Source of the DNA: Glandiceps talaboti
Lineage: Eukaryota; Hemichordata; Enteropneusta; Spengelidae
NCBI RefSeq assembly: GCF_964340395.1
Contig: NC_135551.1
Location: 31,908,955-31,958,954, forward strand
Length of the DNA stretch: 50,000 nucleotides
Direction: 5' to 3'
This document shows positions 1 through 29,253 of this stretch, one piece after another. The position numbers were made by a program, and so were the translations under genes. Under the pieces are notes generated by a model. That model was given only the letters and a program-made list of their open reading frames with translations, did no database searches and was not told where the DNA came from. Every line of letters starts with the position of its first letter. Position 1 is the stretch's first letter.

Positions 1-53
1 CTTCTACTCCTATCTTCATTATCCTCAACTATACTGTTTATATTCTCCTACAG

Positions 54-253
54 ATGGAAACGAACAGACAGCCAGGAAGCGTCGACGAAAATTTGACAGT
101 CGATTTTGTGGAATTCCTCCCTTCAGCAAAACAAGAGACATGGAAGAGAAAACGCCCTCATTGACAATAGAGAGGAAGTGGCGGTGGATTTTAAATATCA
201 ATGCTCTCTTGTTGGGGGCGCTCGTAAGTGGACTGATAGGATACTTCCACTAA
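54..253 (+). CDS. 3'-terminal exon of an SLC5-like sodium/solute cotransporter (partial gene)
   Basis: A pyrimidine-rich acceptor ending in CAG at 51-53 opens an exon that reads without stops to TAA at 251-253. The peptide starts with a basic patch (ARKRRRKF) and ends with a Trp-containing amphipathic stretch followed by one hydrophobic helix: RKWRWILNINALLLGALVSG, then LIGYFH and stop. Members of the SLC5 sodium/glucose and sodium/monocarboxylate family end in a similar W..(V/I)(L/V)N.N.(I/L)(I/L)L helix at the extreme C-terminus, so this is probably the last transmembrane segment of such a transporter. The upstream exons lie outside the window. The next AATAAA on this strand is at 610, beyond a GA repeat. 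The family call rests on about 25 residues. Another multipass transporter remains possible. Confidence 0.55.
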
Positions 254-493
254 TTCGCGGTCATTGTATGCGGGTAGTATTTACATAAATTGTAATTTGT
301 ATATAGTTAAATATTCGTCAACATTAAATTTAAGCTTTAAAAATACTTTTTACGTCTGCATTGTGTATTTTTTCATGTGAATGCCATCATCTTACATCGT
401 GTACTTGTACCAATGTCAGTCAAAAAGGGAATAGCGGGCTTTACGTTAGTATGTGCGAAACTAACTACCGAAAAAATATCCATGGGGGGGGGG

Positions 494-562
<69 letters not shown>

Positions 563-3185
563 GGGCATACACAAAAACATTCTCATTGCAGTCACCCGTG
601 TCATAATGAAATAAATTGTTAAGAAGTTATGCGGTGAAGAAATTTTGCGATTGTACTAGGCAATTGAAAACGACGGCTCCTGAGGTTTAATGTGGTTCAA
701 GTCATGAGCAAATAATTTCGTACCCCCACCCACTTCCGACTATCAGAATGTTCATGCCCACCCCCTTTCTTCATGGCCCCTCATTTTCTCCTCAGTCCCC
801 CATTCCTTAAATTCTGCTCGTTCCCTAAGACTGCAAACAATTTGGTAGCGTGCACACCATGGGTAGTGCATATAGTATTTTATTACCGGTTCATCGAAAA
901 CAGTATATCAAAGTTTACATTATAGTGGGCGTGGACCATAATGTTATGTCTACTGCTTCAGAAATCTTCATGTGCACTTTGAGTAATGGAATGTTAATCG
1001 CGTAAACTGAAACGGACAGCGTGGGTACACCCTGGGTGATCGTCTGACGAGCTATACACATGGTACATGAAAATAACTGAAAAAATATTGCCGTACTTGT
1101 TGAAGTTTCGACCCCTTTATGAATACTGTGCCGATAAGTGACATCACTTACCAGTTTTTATTTTTATATAACACTGCCAATGGAATATCAGGAACGTGGA
1201 GTCGCCGGAAAAAAACTGTCAACGGGAGGTGTACATGTACTACTGATTTGAATTGTCCAGTCTACCGAGTTAGACATAGCATGACAAGAACTGACAGTTT
1301 TTAAGTATAAATGGGATGCCAATTCCACAATACCATTATGATTTCAAAGGGTTCTCACTTTGCTTGGCCCAAAATCTGTCCGTCCCTAGGATAACATGAT
1401 CAGTAGCAAGAGCCATTTTACTTTTCAGAAGTTGGAAAATAAAAGAGATAGTAGGGTAAAGGCTGACACTATTGTTTAAATAAGTAAACTTCAATCGAAC
1501 ATTTCGAAGCCAAAATCTTATCAATTGAGTATGTGCTTGTACTATCCCAGGGATTTGCCATTCTGACTCAACAAAATTTTCTAGCGGATTTTGAGTAAAA
1601 TCCCCACATGACTAAATACACGTACTAGGGTAGACATTTCAGATAGCAAGTCTCTGGGCTAGCTTGTACTGATGGAATGTGCACTCAGTTCGGACGAGGC
1701 CGTGCCAGGGATTCCAAGCTCAGCTTTTAGCCTCTTTAATCTCTAAACTGCCATCTGGAAATACATGTAACTGTACTCCGCAAGATGACAGTCGAGGCCA
1801 ACTCGGCCTGATTATGTCTGGAATGATGTCTGTTTGGGTAATCGTATACCATATGAGAGACATGTTATTATGCACAAATCATTGTAGAAATTGAAATACA
1901 ACTGCTTTATAATCATGTCCAGCCACCACTTTGGGCTTTCATGCCTGCAGTATTAGGATGTTGTTTGGCCCGAACTAACTGCATCGTCAGGAATCCAGTA
2001 TAGAACGAACGCCACCATTTTGGCCAAAACGTGTTTTAACATGAGGTTGGGCACTGTTTCAAACTTTTCTCTCAGACATGTGGGCAAAATATAGAAAGTA
2101 TCCAAAACATGTTTGAGGGGTTGAAAGGCCAGGGTAGAAGTCACTCAACCGATCACACCAATAAAGAACAGTTATCAACATTTATTAAACTTTAATTGTT
2201 TTTATTCAATATACTTAGAATTCATCTTTTTTAATGGGCCTCAAACATCTTCGCACTGATTGGTAAACTACAAACAAACACCCAATCATGGGCCTCACAC
2301 TGTATGCAGTGACTTTCCCATCAGGATAGAAACAGGGAACTTTAGTCAGAGACAACGCCCTGGAAAGATTATTTTCTTTTCACACTCACTCTAAGTAAAG
2401 TGTAAAACAGAAAGCCCTAGATGATTCTGTTCGGTTGGTTTGTCCACTCAGCTAATCTTGGTTGCCATGGTTTCCAGTCATACGCGTCATTTGGACTCTA
2501 AAACCAACATGAATGAGGCTACACTCATTAGTCAACTTGAATTTGTTTCGAGATTGTCATGAATTGTCAAAAATCTGTCTTTCTTCCCTTGGAAACAAAG
2601 TAATATCAATTAAACAGGCTTTCCAATTTTATCAAAACACAGACTCTCAGAAACATGATGTTTAACTATCCCTACACTATTTGTTGTATTTCATGTTGTT
2701 CTTCACACTGCTTTCCGTAGGCTAATATTGTAACTCTCTTGTCATCACTTTGTTCTTATGTCTTAATTCTACTTTTGATATTAAATTACATTCTGACTGA
2801 ATACACTATTAAGTAGTAAGGATTTGACAGTATCAGAAGTCACTGGGTGAAGACCAACATAAAATCATTCATTCTGTATTCACAGTCTACATAGTTCAGT
2901 TTGCAAATTTGGAGCTGAGGCCAGGCAGTGGATAGTTCAATATCTTCAGTAATTTTACTGGACGTCCAAGAGTGGGTTTATTGAATTGCTAGGAGGGCCA
3001 CAGCTCCAACTCCGCATTAAATATTGTGCTTCAATGCCATCAATGACCGATGGTTGTCATAATTATGTTACTCTGATGGAATGCACCACCTTCATGTAGT
3101 CATGGCAACAATTCATCAACATCAGTGACTCAGCACAGTTTATGGAAGACATTGGATTCTTTTCAGATGACATCAGGATGATTAT
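254..3185. other. Intergenic region, no gene recognised
   Basis: This is the 3' flank of the plus-strand transporter exon and the 3' flank or UTR of the minus-strand small gene at 3186-4970. It contains a G-run plus (GA)n at 484-558. On the minus strand, two AATAAA signals (TTTATT at 2181-2186 and 2201-2206) could end the 3186-4970 transcript with a UTR of about 1 kb. The short reading frames here have no recognisable domain and no convincing splice context. Confidence 0.5.
484..558. repeat. G-run followed by (GA)n microsatellite
   Basis: Thirteen consecutive G at 484-496 run into an uninterrupted GA dinucleotide array. The open frames across it encode only Arg-Glu repeats. Confidence 0.95.
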
Positions 3186-4970
3186 TTACATCATGAATAC
3201 CATAGCTGAGGTAACAAGAAGTACTAAGCTGCCAGATAGAGCAGTTGCTGAGGCTTCAGTTGGTTCAGCTTCAGTTGGCTAAAATGAATACAGAAAAGAT
3301 AGTCAGCTTTGTATATTTCAAATCAAATTTAATGGATTTAAAGTTCACTGAAATATATATATCTGGGTATAGAGCTAGAGCTGTTAACATTAAAATTCAC
3401 TGGTCATCACAGATATATATATATATGTCTGGGTATAGAGCTAAAGCTGTTAACAGAAAAGTTCACTGGTCGTCAGAGATATATGTCTAGGTATAGAGTT
3501 GTTATCTTAAACATTGACCATGTACAAAGTGGCTTCATGGCAAGTATGCCTGCCAAGAAGAGCTTGATTTAGTTGCTAAACATCATACAAAACGTTTTAG
3601 TTTGAATATATGATACATAAAGATTTTTATAATATGAGACATGTAAAAGAACCACAAGTTGTAGACTGACACTATTTTATGGAGCCCAACCACCATGGCT
3701 GATTAACGAGTTTAAATTTCAAAAGTATGTGTCAACTGTCAATCAAATTTATATCAGTTTCATTTGCACCAATCAATGCACTGGTACCAAGTTGTCCGGT
3801 TCTCACAAGCTAGCACACCCTGCTTCTGATGCAATGGAGTATGACAGCACTAAGTTTTAATCTGTGTGTGTCTCCACCCCCACCCCCCACCCCCACCGAG
3901 CAATACAACGGGAATACGACTTCCAAGTTAAGGAAAATGGCTGTCTTGTGAAAAAGTCATAAACTAGCTTGCAAGCATAATTCAATGAAACCGAGTAAAG
4001 TTCCAGTAAACGACGTTTCTTGTAGCAGAATGAATATACCTCCTCACGACGCAGACGAAAATTTGGAATTGCCACAAAGAAATTACTAATCTCTGGGAGT
4101 AGAAATTTTAATTCGGAATGATTGATGTTTCTATATTATAATATATTCTCTTTCACCCACATACCAAGGCACATCAACCCTTTGTGGCCTCACTGTGGAA
4201 TTTGTATCATAGTAAAGGAAGTGTAACTCTCAACAGCACTTTTACCGACTGCTACAACGTGTACAAGTAATACATTTGTGGCGTAAAAGTGTTTTGCCTA
4301 CTTTGCATCAGTTTTAGTTCTAATGGAAAAGTTTAGATCATATACAATACCAAGTAGTTACACTTGTCTTCCACTCAAGATATACCGGCTGTCTAGATTC
4401 CCCATTCCCGCAACCCAAGGTATATTTTTCGGCTGACGGCGCGAGTTCTACTATAAATGTTTTAGAAACCCATAGCTTATGACGACGGAACTCCTAGAGT
4501 GGATTCCGCAGTACCAGTTTGTTAAAAAATATTGAAAGACTGGAACTGGAGTTGCTGATGCAGTTCATATGACGAATGGTTTTACACTAGTTTTCGAAGT
4601 TTGTTGATGCTTACTATAGTGTGAAGGAACACTGTTTGAAACTGTATACATTTTACGTTATAGGCGGGAATTTCTTACAACTTTGATCATCGTATTGTCT
4701 CCGATCGCATCGCAAAAATCTTCTTTTTTCAAACAAGGTACAAATGCGCTGTATTCAAAAGTTAACAGTTATTTAAACGTTAAAATGTCTCACCTCTGCT
4801 GTGGGTTCGCCACTTGGTTCAGGTGCTGGTTCAGTGGCACCTCCAGCTGGAGCGTCGCTCCCGGCTGCTGGGGCACTTGTTTTTGCAGCGGTCGGTTCAG
4901 CTGGAGATTCTGACTGGGACAGCACTGCAGCCACTAAACAAAGAAGGACCACAACCAGTAAAGTTCTCAT
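3186..4970 (-). CDS. Small secreted or GPI-anchored-like Pro/Glu/Ala-rich protein, two exons (paralogue B)
   Basis: Exon 1 is 4970-4794 and exon 2 is 3278-3186; both join in phase 0 and total 270 nt (89 aa). The ATG sits in a strong Kozak context (GCCACCATGA). Residues 1-19 form a signal peptide (MRTLLVVVLLCLVAAVLSQ). The middle is rich in Pro, Glu, Ala and Thr with no Cys. The C-terminus is a hydrophobic tail with nothing after it (LSGSLVLLVTSAMVFMM, stop TAA at 3186-3188), preceded by small residues. That layout suits a GPI-attachment signal; a short membrane anchor is the alternative. Exon 1 ends at the donor GTGAGA, and exon 2 follows a pyrimidine-rich acceptor (TTCATTTTAG). The gene at 11867-14773 has the same exon layout, phase and tail. 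No known family name is recognised. Confidence 0.75.
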
Positions 4971-5054
4971 GGTGGCGACTTATGTATCTCTACAACTGAG
5001 GTACCAATGGCAACGGGCGGCAAACGAAGACGACTATGTCGTAGCTGTGTCAGG

Positions 5055-5061
5055 CTTTATA
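5055..5061 (-). promoter_or_regulatory. TATA box of the small gene 3186-4970
   Basis: On the minus strand the sequence GACTATAAAGCC lies about 85 nt upstream of the ATG at 4970, leaving room for a short 5' UTR. A CCAAT box (ACCAATCAGAG, CCAAT at 5094-5098) lies about 35 nt further upstream. Positions and spacing fit a classical TATA/CCAAT promoter. The call is inferred from motif and position only. Confidence 0.5.
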
Positions 5062-5686
5062 GTCTAAGGCATTCGTTATGTGATCTACGCCAACCAATCA
5101 GAGTTGATAGGTGTGGGAACTTCATGAGTGTATATGTCACAGGATGATATATATGGAACGCCCACTAGGCTACTGGTATCTGCATAAGCTTATGCAGATT
5201 TACAGACCCCTCCATTGGGTAATACACAGTGGGTAATACATATAACTACATATATACAACTATATATATATACATATATATATACTTCTTCCATTTCAGT
5301 ATACATGTAACGTTCCTTTAATTTCGAAGGGATATGTGCGATGAAGATGAGATAGTTTACAAAAACCAAAATTATCTATGCATGCAAGTTGAACAGCCGA
5401 AATTCTATCATACATTTAATCTGGTTATTCATATGTACCACTTTCATATGTTTTTTAGTAAGCCAAAAACAACACATTTTTCGTTGTGATTGTTCCTTGA
5501 CTTTAACCGAAAATGCCTTTCGGTTTTCATGAATAAAATAAATACTGTATCAGCAAAGTTCAATATCTTTATTTCCAACTCGCGTACGTTACCATGGTTA
5601 CACATTTCTATATTTTCAGAACATCAACACTGCAACTTTGGACTAAACCAAACCAAACACAATAGATTACATAAAGAGGTTATAAA

Positions 5687-5689
<3 letters not shown>

Positions 5690-5778
<89 letters not shown>
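5690..5778. repeat. (TA)n microsatellite
   Basis: An uninterrupted TA array of about 88 bp. A shorter TA tract and an imperfect (ACAAAC/ACAGAC)n array follow at about 5845-5925. Confidence 0.95.
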
Positions 5779-5779
<1 letters not shown>

Positions 5780-6015
5780 CTCGGTGAGTATCAATCTGCT
5801 AAGACAGTGCTCTATACCGCAGTGGCAGAGCGTAATAGTTTGTTTATATATATATAAACAAACACAAACACAGACACAGACACAGACACAAACACAAACA
5901 CAAACAAAACACAAACACAAATATAAACACGATGGTTTATGAACGATAACTGATAGTTTGTATTGAACTAGTTCATTCTGTCATGCCAGTAAGCTTAGGA
6001 AACACATTTTTCTTT

Positions 6016-6075
6016 TTGTTTGTTTGTTTGTTTGTTTGTTTGTTTGTTTGTTTGTTTGTTTGTTTGTTTCTCTCA

Positions 6076-6100
<25 letters not shown>
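6016..6100. repeat. (GTTT)n followed by (TC)n microsatellite
   Basis: About 13 GTTT units pass directly into a CT/TC run ending in a short GT run. Confidence 0.9.
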
Positions 6101-6107
<7 letters not shown>

Positions 6108-8698
6108 AATAATCCATGGTTACAATTTTGTTTGTTTATCGTCATTTAAGTAGGTTTTAACCAATTCAATCAAACCGGACTTTTTTATCATTTATTTGTG
6201 ATATCCGTAATTTACACCAGTTCTGCAGAAATATATAATAACGTCCTTTCCACTGTGTCTTTACGTTCTGTACCACTTGATTTTACTTGATTTGTTTTCA
6301 ATGTTGTCAGCTTGGGGTTGTTTGTAGGGCGGGGTTGGTGCTGACTGTGACTCAGCGATAGAATATTACGAGTATAATTATTTCTAAACAATGACCAAAT
6401 GTTGAAATGGTTCCAAAATCTGTTTTGCCAAGCCATGAATCATACTGCAGTCGCTTTCCTTGTTTTCTCTTTCATTCCCTTGTCACATACATTCCAACCG
6501 TAGAAATGAACTTGAGATATTTTGTACCTAGAAAGCGTAAACTGCAGATAGAAAACCAATATGGTATCGATTCTATTGTCTTAAACTAAGCACTTTAAAT
6601 ACAAGTTTGAACACAAAGCAAGAGATTCCAATTAGATACAATGAAACATGAGTAACAAAAGAAAGCAACTGGATGAAACAATGGAGAAAAGTATTTTTAG
6701 CAATAACAATGAGAGTGTGAAATTGATTTCCGGTTGTATTTGTATAGCCTTTGTTAGCAGTAAATCAAGTTCAATCTAGCAATGCGGAACTTAAGACAAA
6801 AGAAACTATTATATGCTATATCAAAATTACAGACAAATAGGCTGCTGACATCAATGTCGGGTTGATATCATACAAACTTATTACAATTTCAAAGGAATAG
6901 AATTTGTATACATTGCTAGTCGGCAACAGCTGTTTTAAGAATATTTCAATAGTAAAGTATTTTAGATATATTTCTTAAGAATATTTTAATAGTAAATACG
7001 CTTGGGTACGTAAGATAATAATCTGAATATCACGTCACGATATGCAGATATCAAGAACTTCAGTCCAATCAACTGTCTGGAATGACTAGTGACGTAAAAC
7101 TTGACATTTAAATAAGAATTGTAGTATGATCTTAATATACTTTGCATATCGACAAACGCCTCTCTTCTGGGCTATATCTATGGTAACTTGGAGTGTTTTT
7201 TTTTTAAAAAAAGGAAGAAAGAAGGAGAGAGGAGAGAACGATCTTCTGGGACGATCTCTTCGATCTGTGAAGAATGATCTAGGACTGGATTGTCTCGACT
7301 GGACGATCTATCTGATCGATCCAGTTGGACGGTCCACGTTTCTGGTCATACACTGACGTACACCTCGTTCTCTCCTGTTGATTGGTGGCCCAGACGTTAT
7401 ACTACGAAATAAACCGTCTTCAGGTTATTTTCTGTTGTGTCACTGTACAGTGATTCCGTGTGTACCTCTTGCTGAGTATAATTCCCTACTATACGTTGAT
7501 CGATAGTTCTTATTGGCATATCGAAAAGAGATTCATAGATTGTCAATAGAGTAAATATATCGATTTCAACACCCTAGTTCTTGTTCTCTCTTTTATTCCC
7601 TAACTTTCCTTGTTCTCTCTTTAAAGTTCCGTTCCCTGTTCCATGTTTCATTACTGGCCATATCTTCACTTCCACCTCCTTTAACGTTACCCCTGTTGCT
7701 TTGTTTAAGAAAGCCCAAGCCCATTCAAATCAGAACAAAATACTAGGGGTCGCCGTACACAATTTTAAAATAGAGATCAAAATGATATCAACATTAAGTC
7801 ATTTTAGAATCCAATATGGCTGCCAAACACCGTTAAAACTCTGTGGTAAAAGGTTGTTGATTTCCTTGAAAACCTACACATTTCTTTATTATTTCCAAAG
7901 GACCAGTAACAATCTTTCATAAGGTAAAGTTTGGAGTTTTTTAACTACCAGTCAAATTGGTACACGAAACACATTCTGTATAAGTCAAGTTTCACAATAT
8001 ATGACAACCCTCTGCTGGTTAGCCAATCATCTTAATTTAGTTTTACATATCACATTACGAAGTCATTGGAAGAATATGATTACATTCTTGAAAAAGTGCC
8101 AAGTCTACAAAAAGAGTCAGAGATGACAAACCCATAATGATCAATTTGATATCCTTATATTTTGTTCTCCCCTTGGGATGCTACAAATACCATGCTGGTG
8201 ACGTTTCTCATAATTTGTAAATAAAAATGAAATCCCGGGTATTAGTATTTCTATAATCAACTGAGAATCCTTGCGATATGAAGTAAATTTTGATGGTACA
8301 AATGTTCGCCTTGTCATCATATTACCGGAAAGCATATGTAGGTTTTTCACATAATAAAACTGCAGTTACTGTCATTACAAGCCTTTCATGTTTGGCATGT
8401 TTCATCTCATCCCTTCCTGTCAGTATCACGTGTACGCAGCATGCCATGGTTTCCTCGTCATCCAGTTTCCGTTTCTAAATATAGATGTGACTTACGAAAT
8501 TAGCTACTGCCAATATCACCGTCATTCGGAGACGTCTGCGAACAGAACATCGTTTCATCAGGGGTGGACATTACAACTGGCTGTGACGGTGCCTACAAGA
8601 CTTGTCCTCAAAGTAACATAAATTCGCTCACAGACACACATGGAAGCATACAGCATGCAACATACAAAGCACACACTGAACACATAGATACTCAAGTC

Positions 8699-8906
8699 CA
8701 CAGGGGCGTGTAATATTGCATAGATTGTTGTTTTCCAGGTCTACAGACTAAATATAACAACCTTTTGATTATGTATTCCTCCATGTAAGGGGAAGAGACA
8801 GTAGTATAGAGATTGATACATTTGTAGCAGCAAGATTCGTACGATATTTTTCTAAGAAAACGGCATTCTAAGCAATAAGAAAACAACAATATTACACGCC
8901 CCTGTG
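8699..8906. mobile_element. hAT-like MITE, 208 bp, with 8-bp target-site duplication
   Basis: Perfect 20-bp terminal inverted repeats, CACAGGGGCGTGTAATATTG at 8699-8718 and its complement at 8887-8906, bound a non-coding core. The element is flanked by the identical 8-bp direct repeat CTCAAGTC at 8691-8698 and 8907-8914. An 8-bp duplication and a CAGGGG-type terminus are hallmarks of the hAT superfamily. There is no transposase, so this is a non-autonomous copy. Confidence 0.8.
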
Positions 8907-11866
8907 CTCAAGTCTGCATTGCACTGACTGGAAGTACTTATTCTGCTTGATACTCTGCAAATCGCCCACACGGTTATCACGCACAGGTCAGTGATACTGA
9001 AGCGATGAGTTTACAACATCTGATGGGGTCTTGTTTGCAGTTCTTGTAAGTTTACTTGTTGGAGAAGTTGTTTTGAAAGAGTTGATATCCATGGCAGCAC
9101 ATAAAATTGGGGAAGTAATTTCCATCGGGGATACTTAACATTTTCTTACAGATTGCATCCTACTGTATACCGTGGTTAAATAAATATATATGGAATATGT
9201 GATTATTAGTCATCTTCAAAGCCAGTTTTAATGGTCCACCACTGATAAAATAAGGCCCTCTTCTGATTATAGGTATCTCTAAATGTGTGTAAAGTATGTG
9301 ATAATGTTATCACACAGACTGTAAGTTGCTTATATATGTATATCATATGTCGTAGAGCCCTGATCCCACCGGCCAAGTGGCAGCAGAAAGGGCGGCACAC
9401 CATGTCGTATATTCAACTATGTTTAAATACAGACTAGTTTATCACATATATCATGATATCAAGAGTATCCAACGAATTGTTCGAATATTAAAGTTCCAAC
9501 TCGTTTTATCTTTATCAACGCTTATGTTCTTTTAAATTATGAATAAATACATCATTTATTTCCTCCTATTGTGACTTCCGTCCTTTGTACGCTAAGTAAT
9601 CTTGCAATGACAAGGACAACTTCAGTAGTAGTTTGTCTTTGTTGCTCTGTTGCATTAAAAAGTACACACTGTTTCTAAAATGGAGCTGCAGCTGAGATAT
9701 TGTTTTGTTAAATATAACGACTTAATCATACCAATATCATACACCCTGAATGGTATTCAACCAGCCGTGCATAAATATATTTGTGTAGCTGTACGTATAA
9801 TATGGTACAATGAATTCAATTAAAGTTTTTTGGGCCAGCACCAAGGAATCAGCGCCCCAATGAATCACGGGTACACAACGTAATACTATTAATACTGATA
9901 GATAAAATAGATATCTAATTATCTAATTAACGTGTACAGTGTCTAATTATTGACATTTTAACAATTATATTGTTGGTTGTGTGATCGCAAAAATACATAT
10001 GTAATACTCAGGTTACGACTAGTTCAGTCACTAATAACACACTGCAGCTGTGTGGTTTATGGAAACAATAGCGTTGAATGGTGAACTCTTTGGGCTATGT
10101 AAGATCAAACACAAATGTCTAGTCCCTATACGCGCTACGATCATCTCGGTTACCATGGGGAGGAGAAAGAGAGATGAGGATTACCATAGGAGGGGAGAGA
10201 TAGGGATATATATATATATATTTGTAAAGAATCAGTTTTCTCAATAATTGTTCATTTATGTCTGGTAGTAGGGATTGAAGATCGAGTCATAAATAGTGTT
10301 TACAAACTGGTTACACTCGCAACACATAAATCATACATGGATTCCTGGTCTGGGTGTAGTCCTTGACAATATCATATGACAATGCCATGATTATTGGTAC
10401 ACGTCATCGGTATCTGATCCAATCATTTCATATGGATTAAGCACGTTGTGGGCGCCTGGTCATGAGTCTGTCAGTTATGGAATGTTACCATCTCCAGTGA
10501 TAGTGTATACCTTGAACCTTGTGAACTCTCGAACGCCCACATTTAACATTTACAGACATACAATACTTTGCACTGGAATCTAGCGTTATCTATTAGTCGT
10601 ACACCCTTTTGGGGCACTATTGAAATTTCACAGATTTTGAAGCTGGGACTTTGAAGTTTGGCTAGGGGCTACACATTGCAAAATATCATGGGTGTGTCAT
10701 CTTCACGTCAAAAAACTAACAATTTTCGATCTCTTCCGCCCCGAATGAATTCCAAGCCCCAATGTCTTTCACGTTTACTCTATTTAGATGACCGTACTTT
10801 CAGCTAGCTAGGATTTAAAACTATTCATAACTATCGTACTATAAATTCTTAATACATGTATTTTGTTAAAGTGATGCTTTTGACCTGGTATTACTAGTAT
10901 TTCAAAACAACCGTCTGACACAAGGAAGAGGGCATACACATAAGAACAAGCCCTTTCTCTTTCTTTACCAATATTCAGCATATGAAAATATTCAGCATAT
11001 GAAACCTCCACAACTGTCGATCATTTGGTATCTTCCGTATATTTTACAATCTCTTGGGATTGACAAATACTATGTCAAGAGTGCTAATACATTGTGTAAT
11101 ATAAAATCACTGTTTTAGCATAAGAATTTCAAACCTAAAACTAACAATCGCTATCAAAATTCTCTCATCGTCCAATATCCATCATGAGTAGTCAATATAC
11201 GTGTAATTTGTAATATTAATAAAGATAGACGAGTCTCGAATGCCACAATGTCACATTGATACTGTCGATTTATTTAGAGCATCACAAACATAAGTAAATA
11301 CTGTAGTTAAAGTTGGCACACGGCCCACGGCCATTCCGTAGAAAACATGACTGTATATCTACAGGAAACATATGGACAAGGCAACACGACCCACGATAGG
11401 CATAGGTCACGGTGTAGTATTTCAGTCTTGTAGTTATACGTAGTTTGAATTGGCCACATGTTGTCTGTCGACGAGGTAAACATGTCTTCCATCTCAGGGG
11501 ATCTTGGTTGCCGTAAATTTCCTAGTCTTTCGTGCCGCCAGGTCGCAACTTTGGTCCAAGTATTGTAATATGCGTTTGTACAAAGAATTTCTGTAATTTT
11601 CCCGCACTACCAGGTGAGCCTACGATCCAGTTTACAAAGACTAGCTAGTTTCCAACATAAAAATTGTATTCAAAACTCTCAAGAAAAAATTAAAGAATAT
11701 TGTATAATATCTGAAAACAAGCTGAAATTTTCCTGGAAAACGGTTTAGATGGATATATTTCATCTTCTTCATGTAGTCATGGAAACAGTTAAATCAACAT
11801 CTGACATAGCTTAGATGGAAAACACAGGATTTCAATTAATGTTAATGTTGGGTGATAGATGATATT

Positions 11867-14773
<2,907 letters not shown>

Positions 14774-15978
14774 GATGGCGGCAATGTATTATTGTTGCTT
14801 CAATTCTAGTCAAAACACCAGCCCGATTTGAAAGTAGAAAAACAACTGCTACCACTTTCACATGTTTTGTTCGTTGATAGCACAGAGGAGTTTGTTATTA
14901 GCCAATCAGCAGAGACAGACTCGATAACTTTACGACACTGTGTGCCTGTCATGTGCACATATGGGAAAAGTTCACAGCTTATCTTATTCCAAGATGTGTA
15001 CAAACAATAACATAAAATGCCGACCCTGAACTATATCCTAATTTATTACATCACATGTTGGACCGTTCCATTTTACAGAGGAATCAAAATAATAACAATG
15101 AACGAAAGTTTGTTTTCTGACAAGTAGACAAGGTACAAGGAATATCATTACTTTATCTTATATTGTAACTTAAATAAATAGTACTTCTACACATAGTGAT
15201 AATTAACTTTTAACTTTAAGGTCTTTTGCCCAGTCACCGCCACTTACTACAGTGTACATGTTACAATATGCTGTTTTACAAAGCGATCCTCGATGTAGTC
15301 CGCCCTCTACGCTCATTTGCCAGATATTTTGTTTTCTTAACCGTCAGACGACTGTAATATATTTAAAACAACCCCAAGTCTGGGGAAATTCAAATGGAAG
15401 AAGAACTGTTTATAAATGAATATCCGATATCGAGTTCGAAGTGCTTTTTTTAAATTAAAGTTTATCATGAAATGGGGAAGAATATAAACAAAAGCAAACA
15501 CATGTGAGTATTAACATGATAAGCAGACATGCCAACACACATCAAAAGAAAATAAACAAATACCTAAATGAATATGAACAAGTATACAATGTAAAAAAAC
15601 ATCATTCAAATCAAATGATCCATGTCGTAAAGTAATATTTATCCGGAGTGTGACTAACTTAAATTGTATTTTCTTCAGTTCGTGAGTCTGTTTTGGGTCC
15701 TCTCATTATAACACACTGTACAAGTGTCTGTTGTTGAAAGTCTGTTAAAACCTCTGTATTCCCTAGAACTTGCCTCGTCGCAGTCTGGTTCTTTCATTAT
15801 TACGCACTGTGCAAGTGTTTGTCGTTGAATATCTTACGTCTCAGGATCCCTTAGTACCCTTACCTATCAGTGCAGTCTAGTTAAAATGTGATGTGTCGTT
15901 ATTGAAAAAAAAGCGACTTGTAAATTCATCATTTGCAGTGTTTGAGAATTTTATATTGATGCCAAGCCTACTGCACGA
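14774..15978. other. Intergenic region, 3' flank of the adhesion GPCR gene
   Basis: This holds the promoter side of the small gene ending at 14773 and the 3' UTR or flank of the receptor that stops at 15979. A degenerate direct repeat of about 85 bp is seen at roughly 15690-15850 (two copies containing CATTAT.ACxCACTGT.CAAGTGT). A possible AATAAA for the receptor (minus strand) lies near 15040. Nothing else coding is recognised. Confidence 0.45.
14902..14906. promoter_or_regulatory. CCAAT box upstream of the small gene 11867-14773
   Basis: AGCCAATCAGC lies about 130 nt upstream of the ATG at 14773. This matches the distance (about 125 nt) of the CCAATCAG element upstream of the paralogue at 3186-4970. 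I see no clear TATA box here. Confidence 0.4.
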
Positions 15979-29056
<13,078 letters not shown>

Positions 29057-29246
29057 AGCTATTTCTTACTTTTCGTCGCACTTCCTTCTTGAGTTCGGAA
29101 CCAAAAATATAACACAACTGGTTTATTTGGCAAGCAAGGTCTGTTTGTATCGTGATAAATTAACACAAGTAAGTACACTTCCTATCCAAGTCGTGTAAAG
29201 CTGAGGTACCACACTCCAGATGGCAGACCGACAGCTTCTCGTTACG

Positions 29247-29253
29247 TTTTATA
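29247..29253 (-). promoter_or_regulatory. Possible TATA box of the adhesion GPCR gene
   Basis: Minus-strand GGACTATAAAACG lies about 190 nt upstream of the ATG at 29056. Its core (GACTATAAA) matches that at the small gene 3186-4970. A 5' UTR of about 160 nt would follow. No other support is visible. Confidence 0.35.

Larger units (their letters stand above)
4971..11866. other. Intergenic region between the two small paralogous genes
   Basis: Apart from the promoter of the 3186-4970 gene, nothing recognisably coding is seen. The region holds a TA repeat (5690-5778), an ACAAAC/ACAGAC repeat (about 5864-5925), (GTTT)n and (TC)n (6016-6100), a GATC-rich patch (7237-7330) and a short hAT-like MITE (8699-8906). 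Confidence 0.5.

Noticed and set aside
487-560. Arg-Glu repeat protein
   Set aside because: It is a translation of (GA)n; the same artefact occurs at 12099-12215 and 35508-35664.
7581-7922. 113-residue plus-strand frame starting MFSLLFPNFPCSLF
   Set aside because: The N-terminus is mildly hydrophobic, but the rest has no domain, no paralogue and no splice context.
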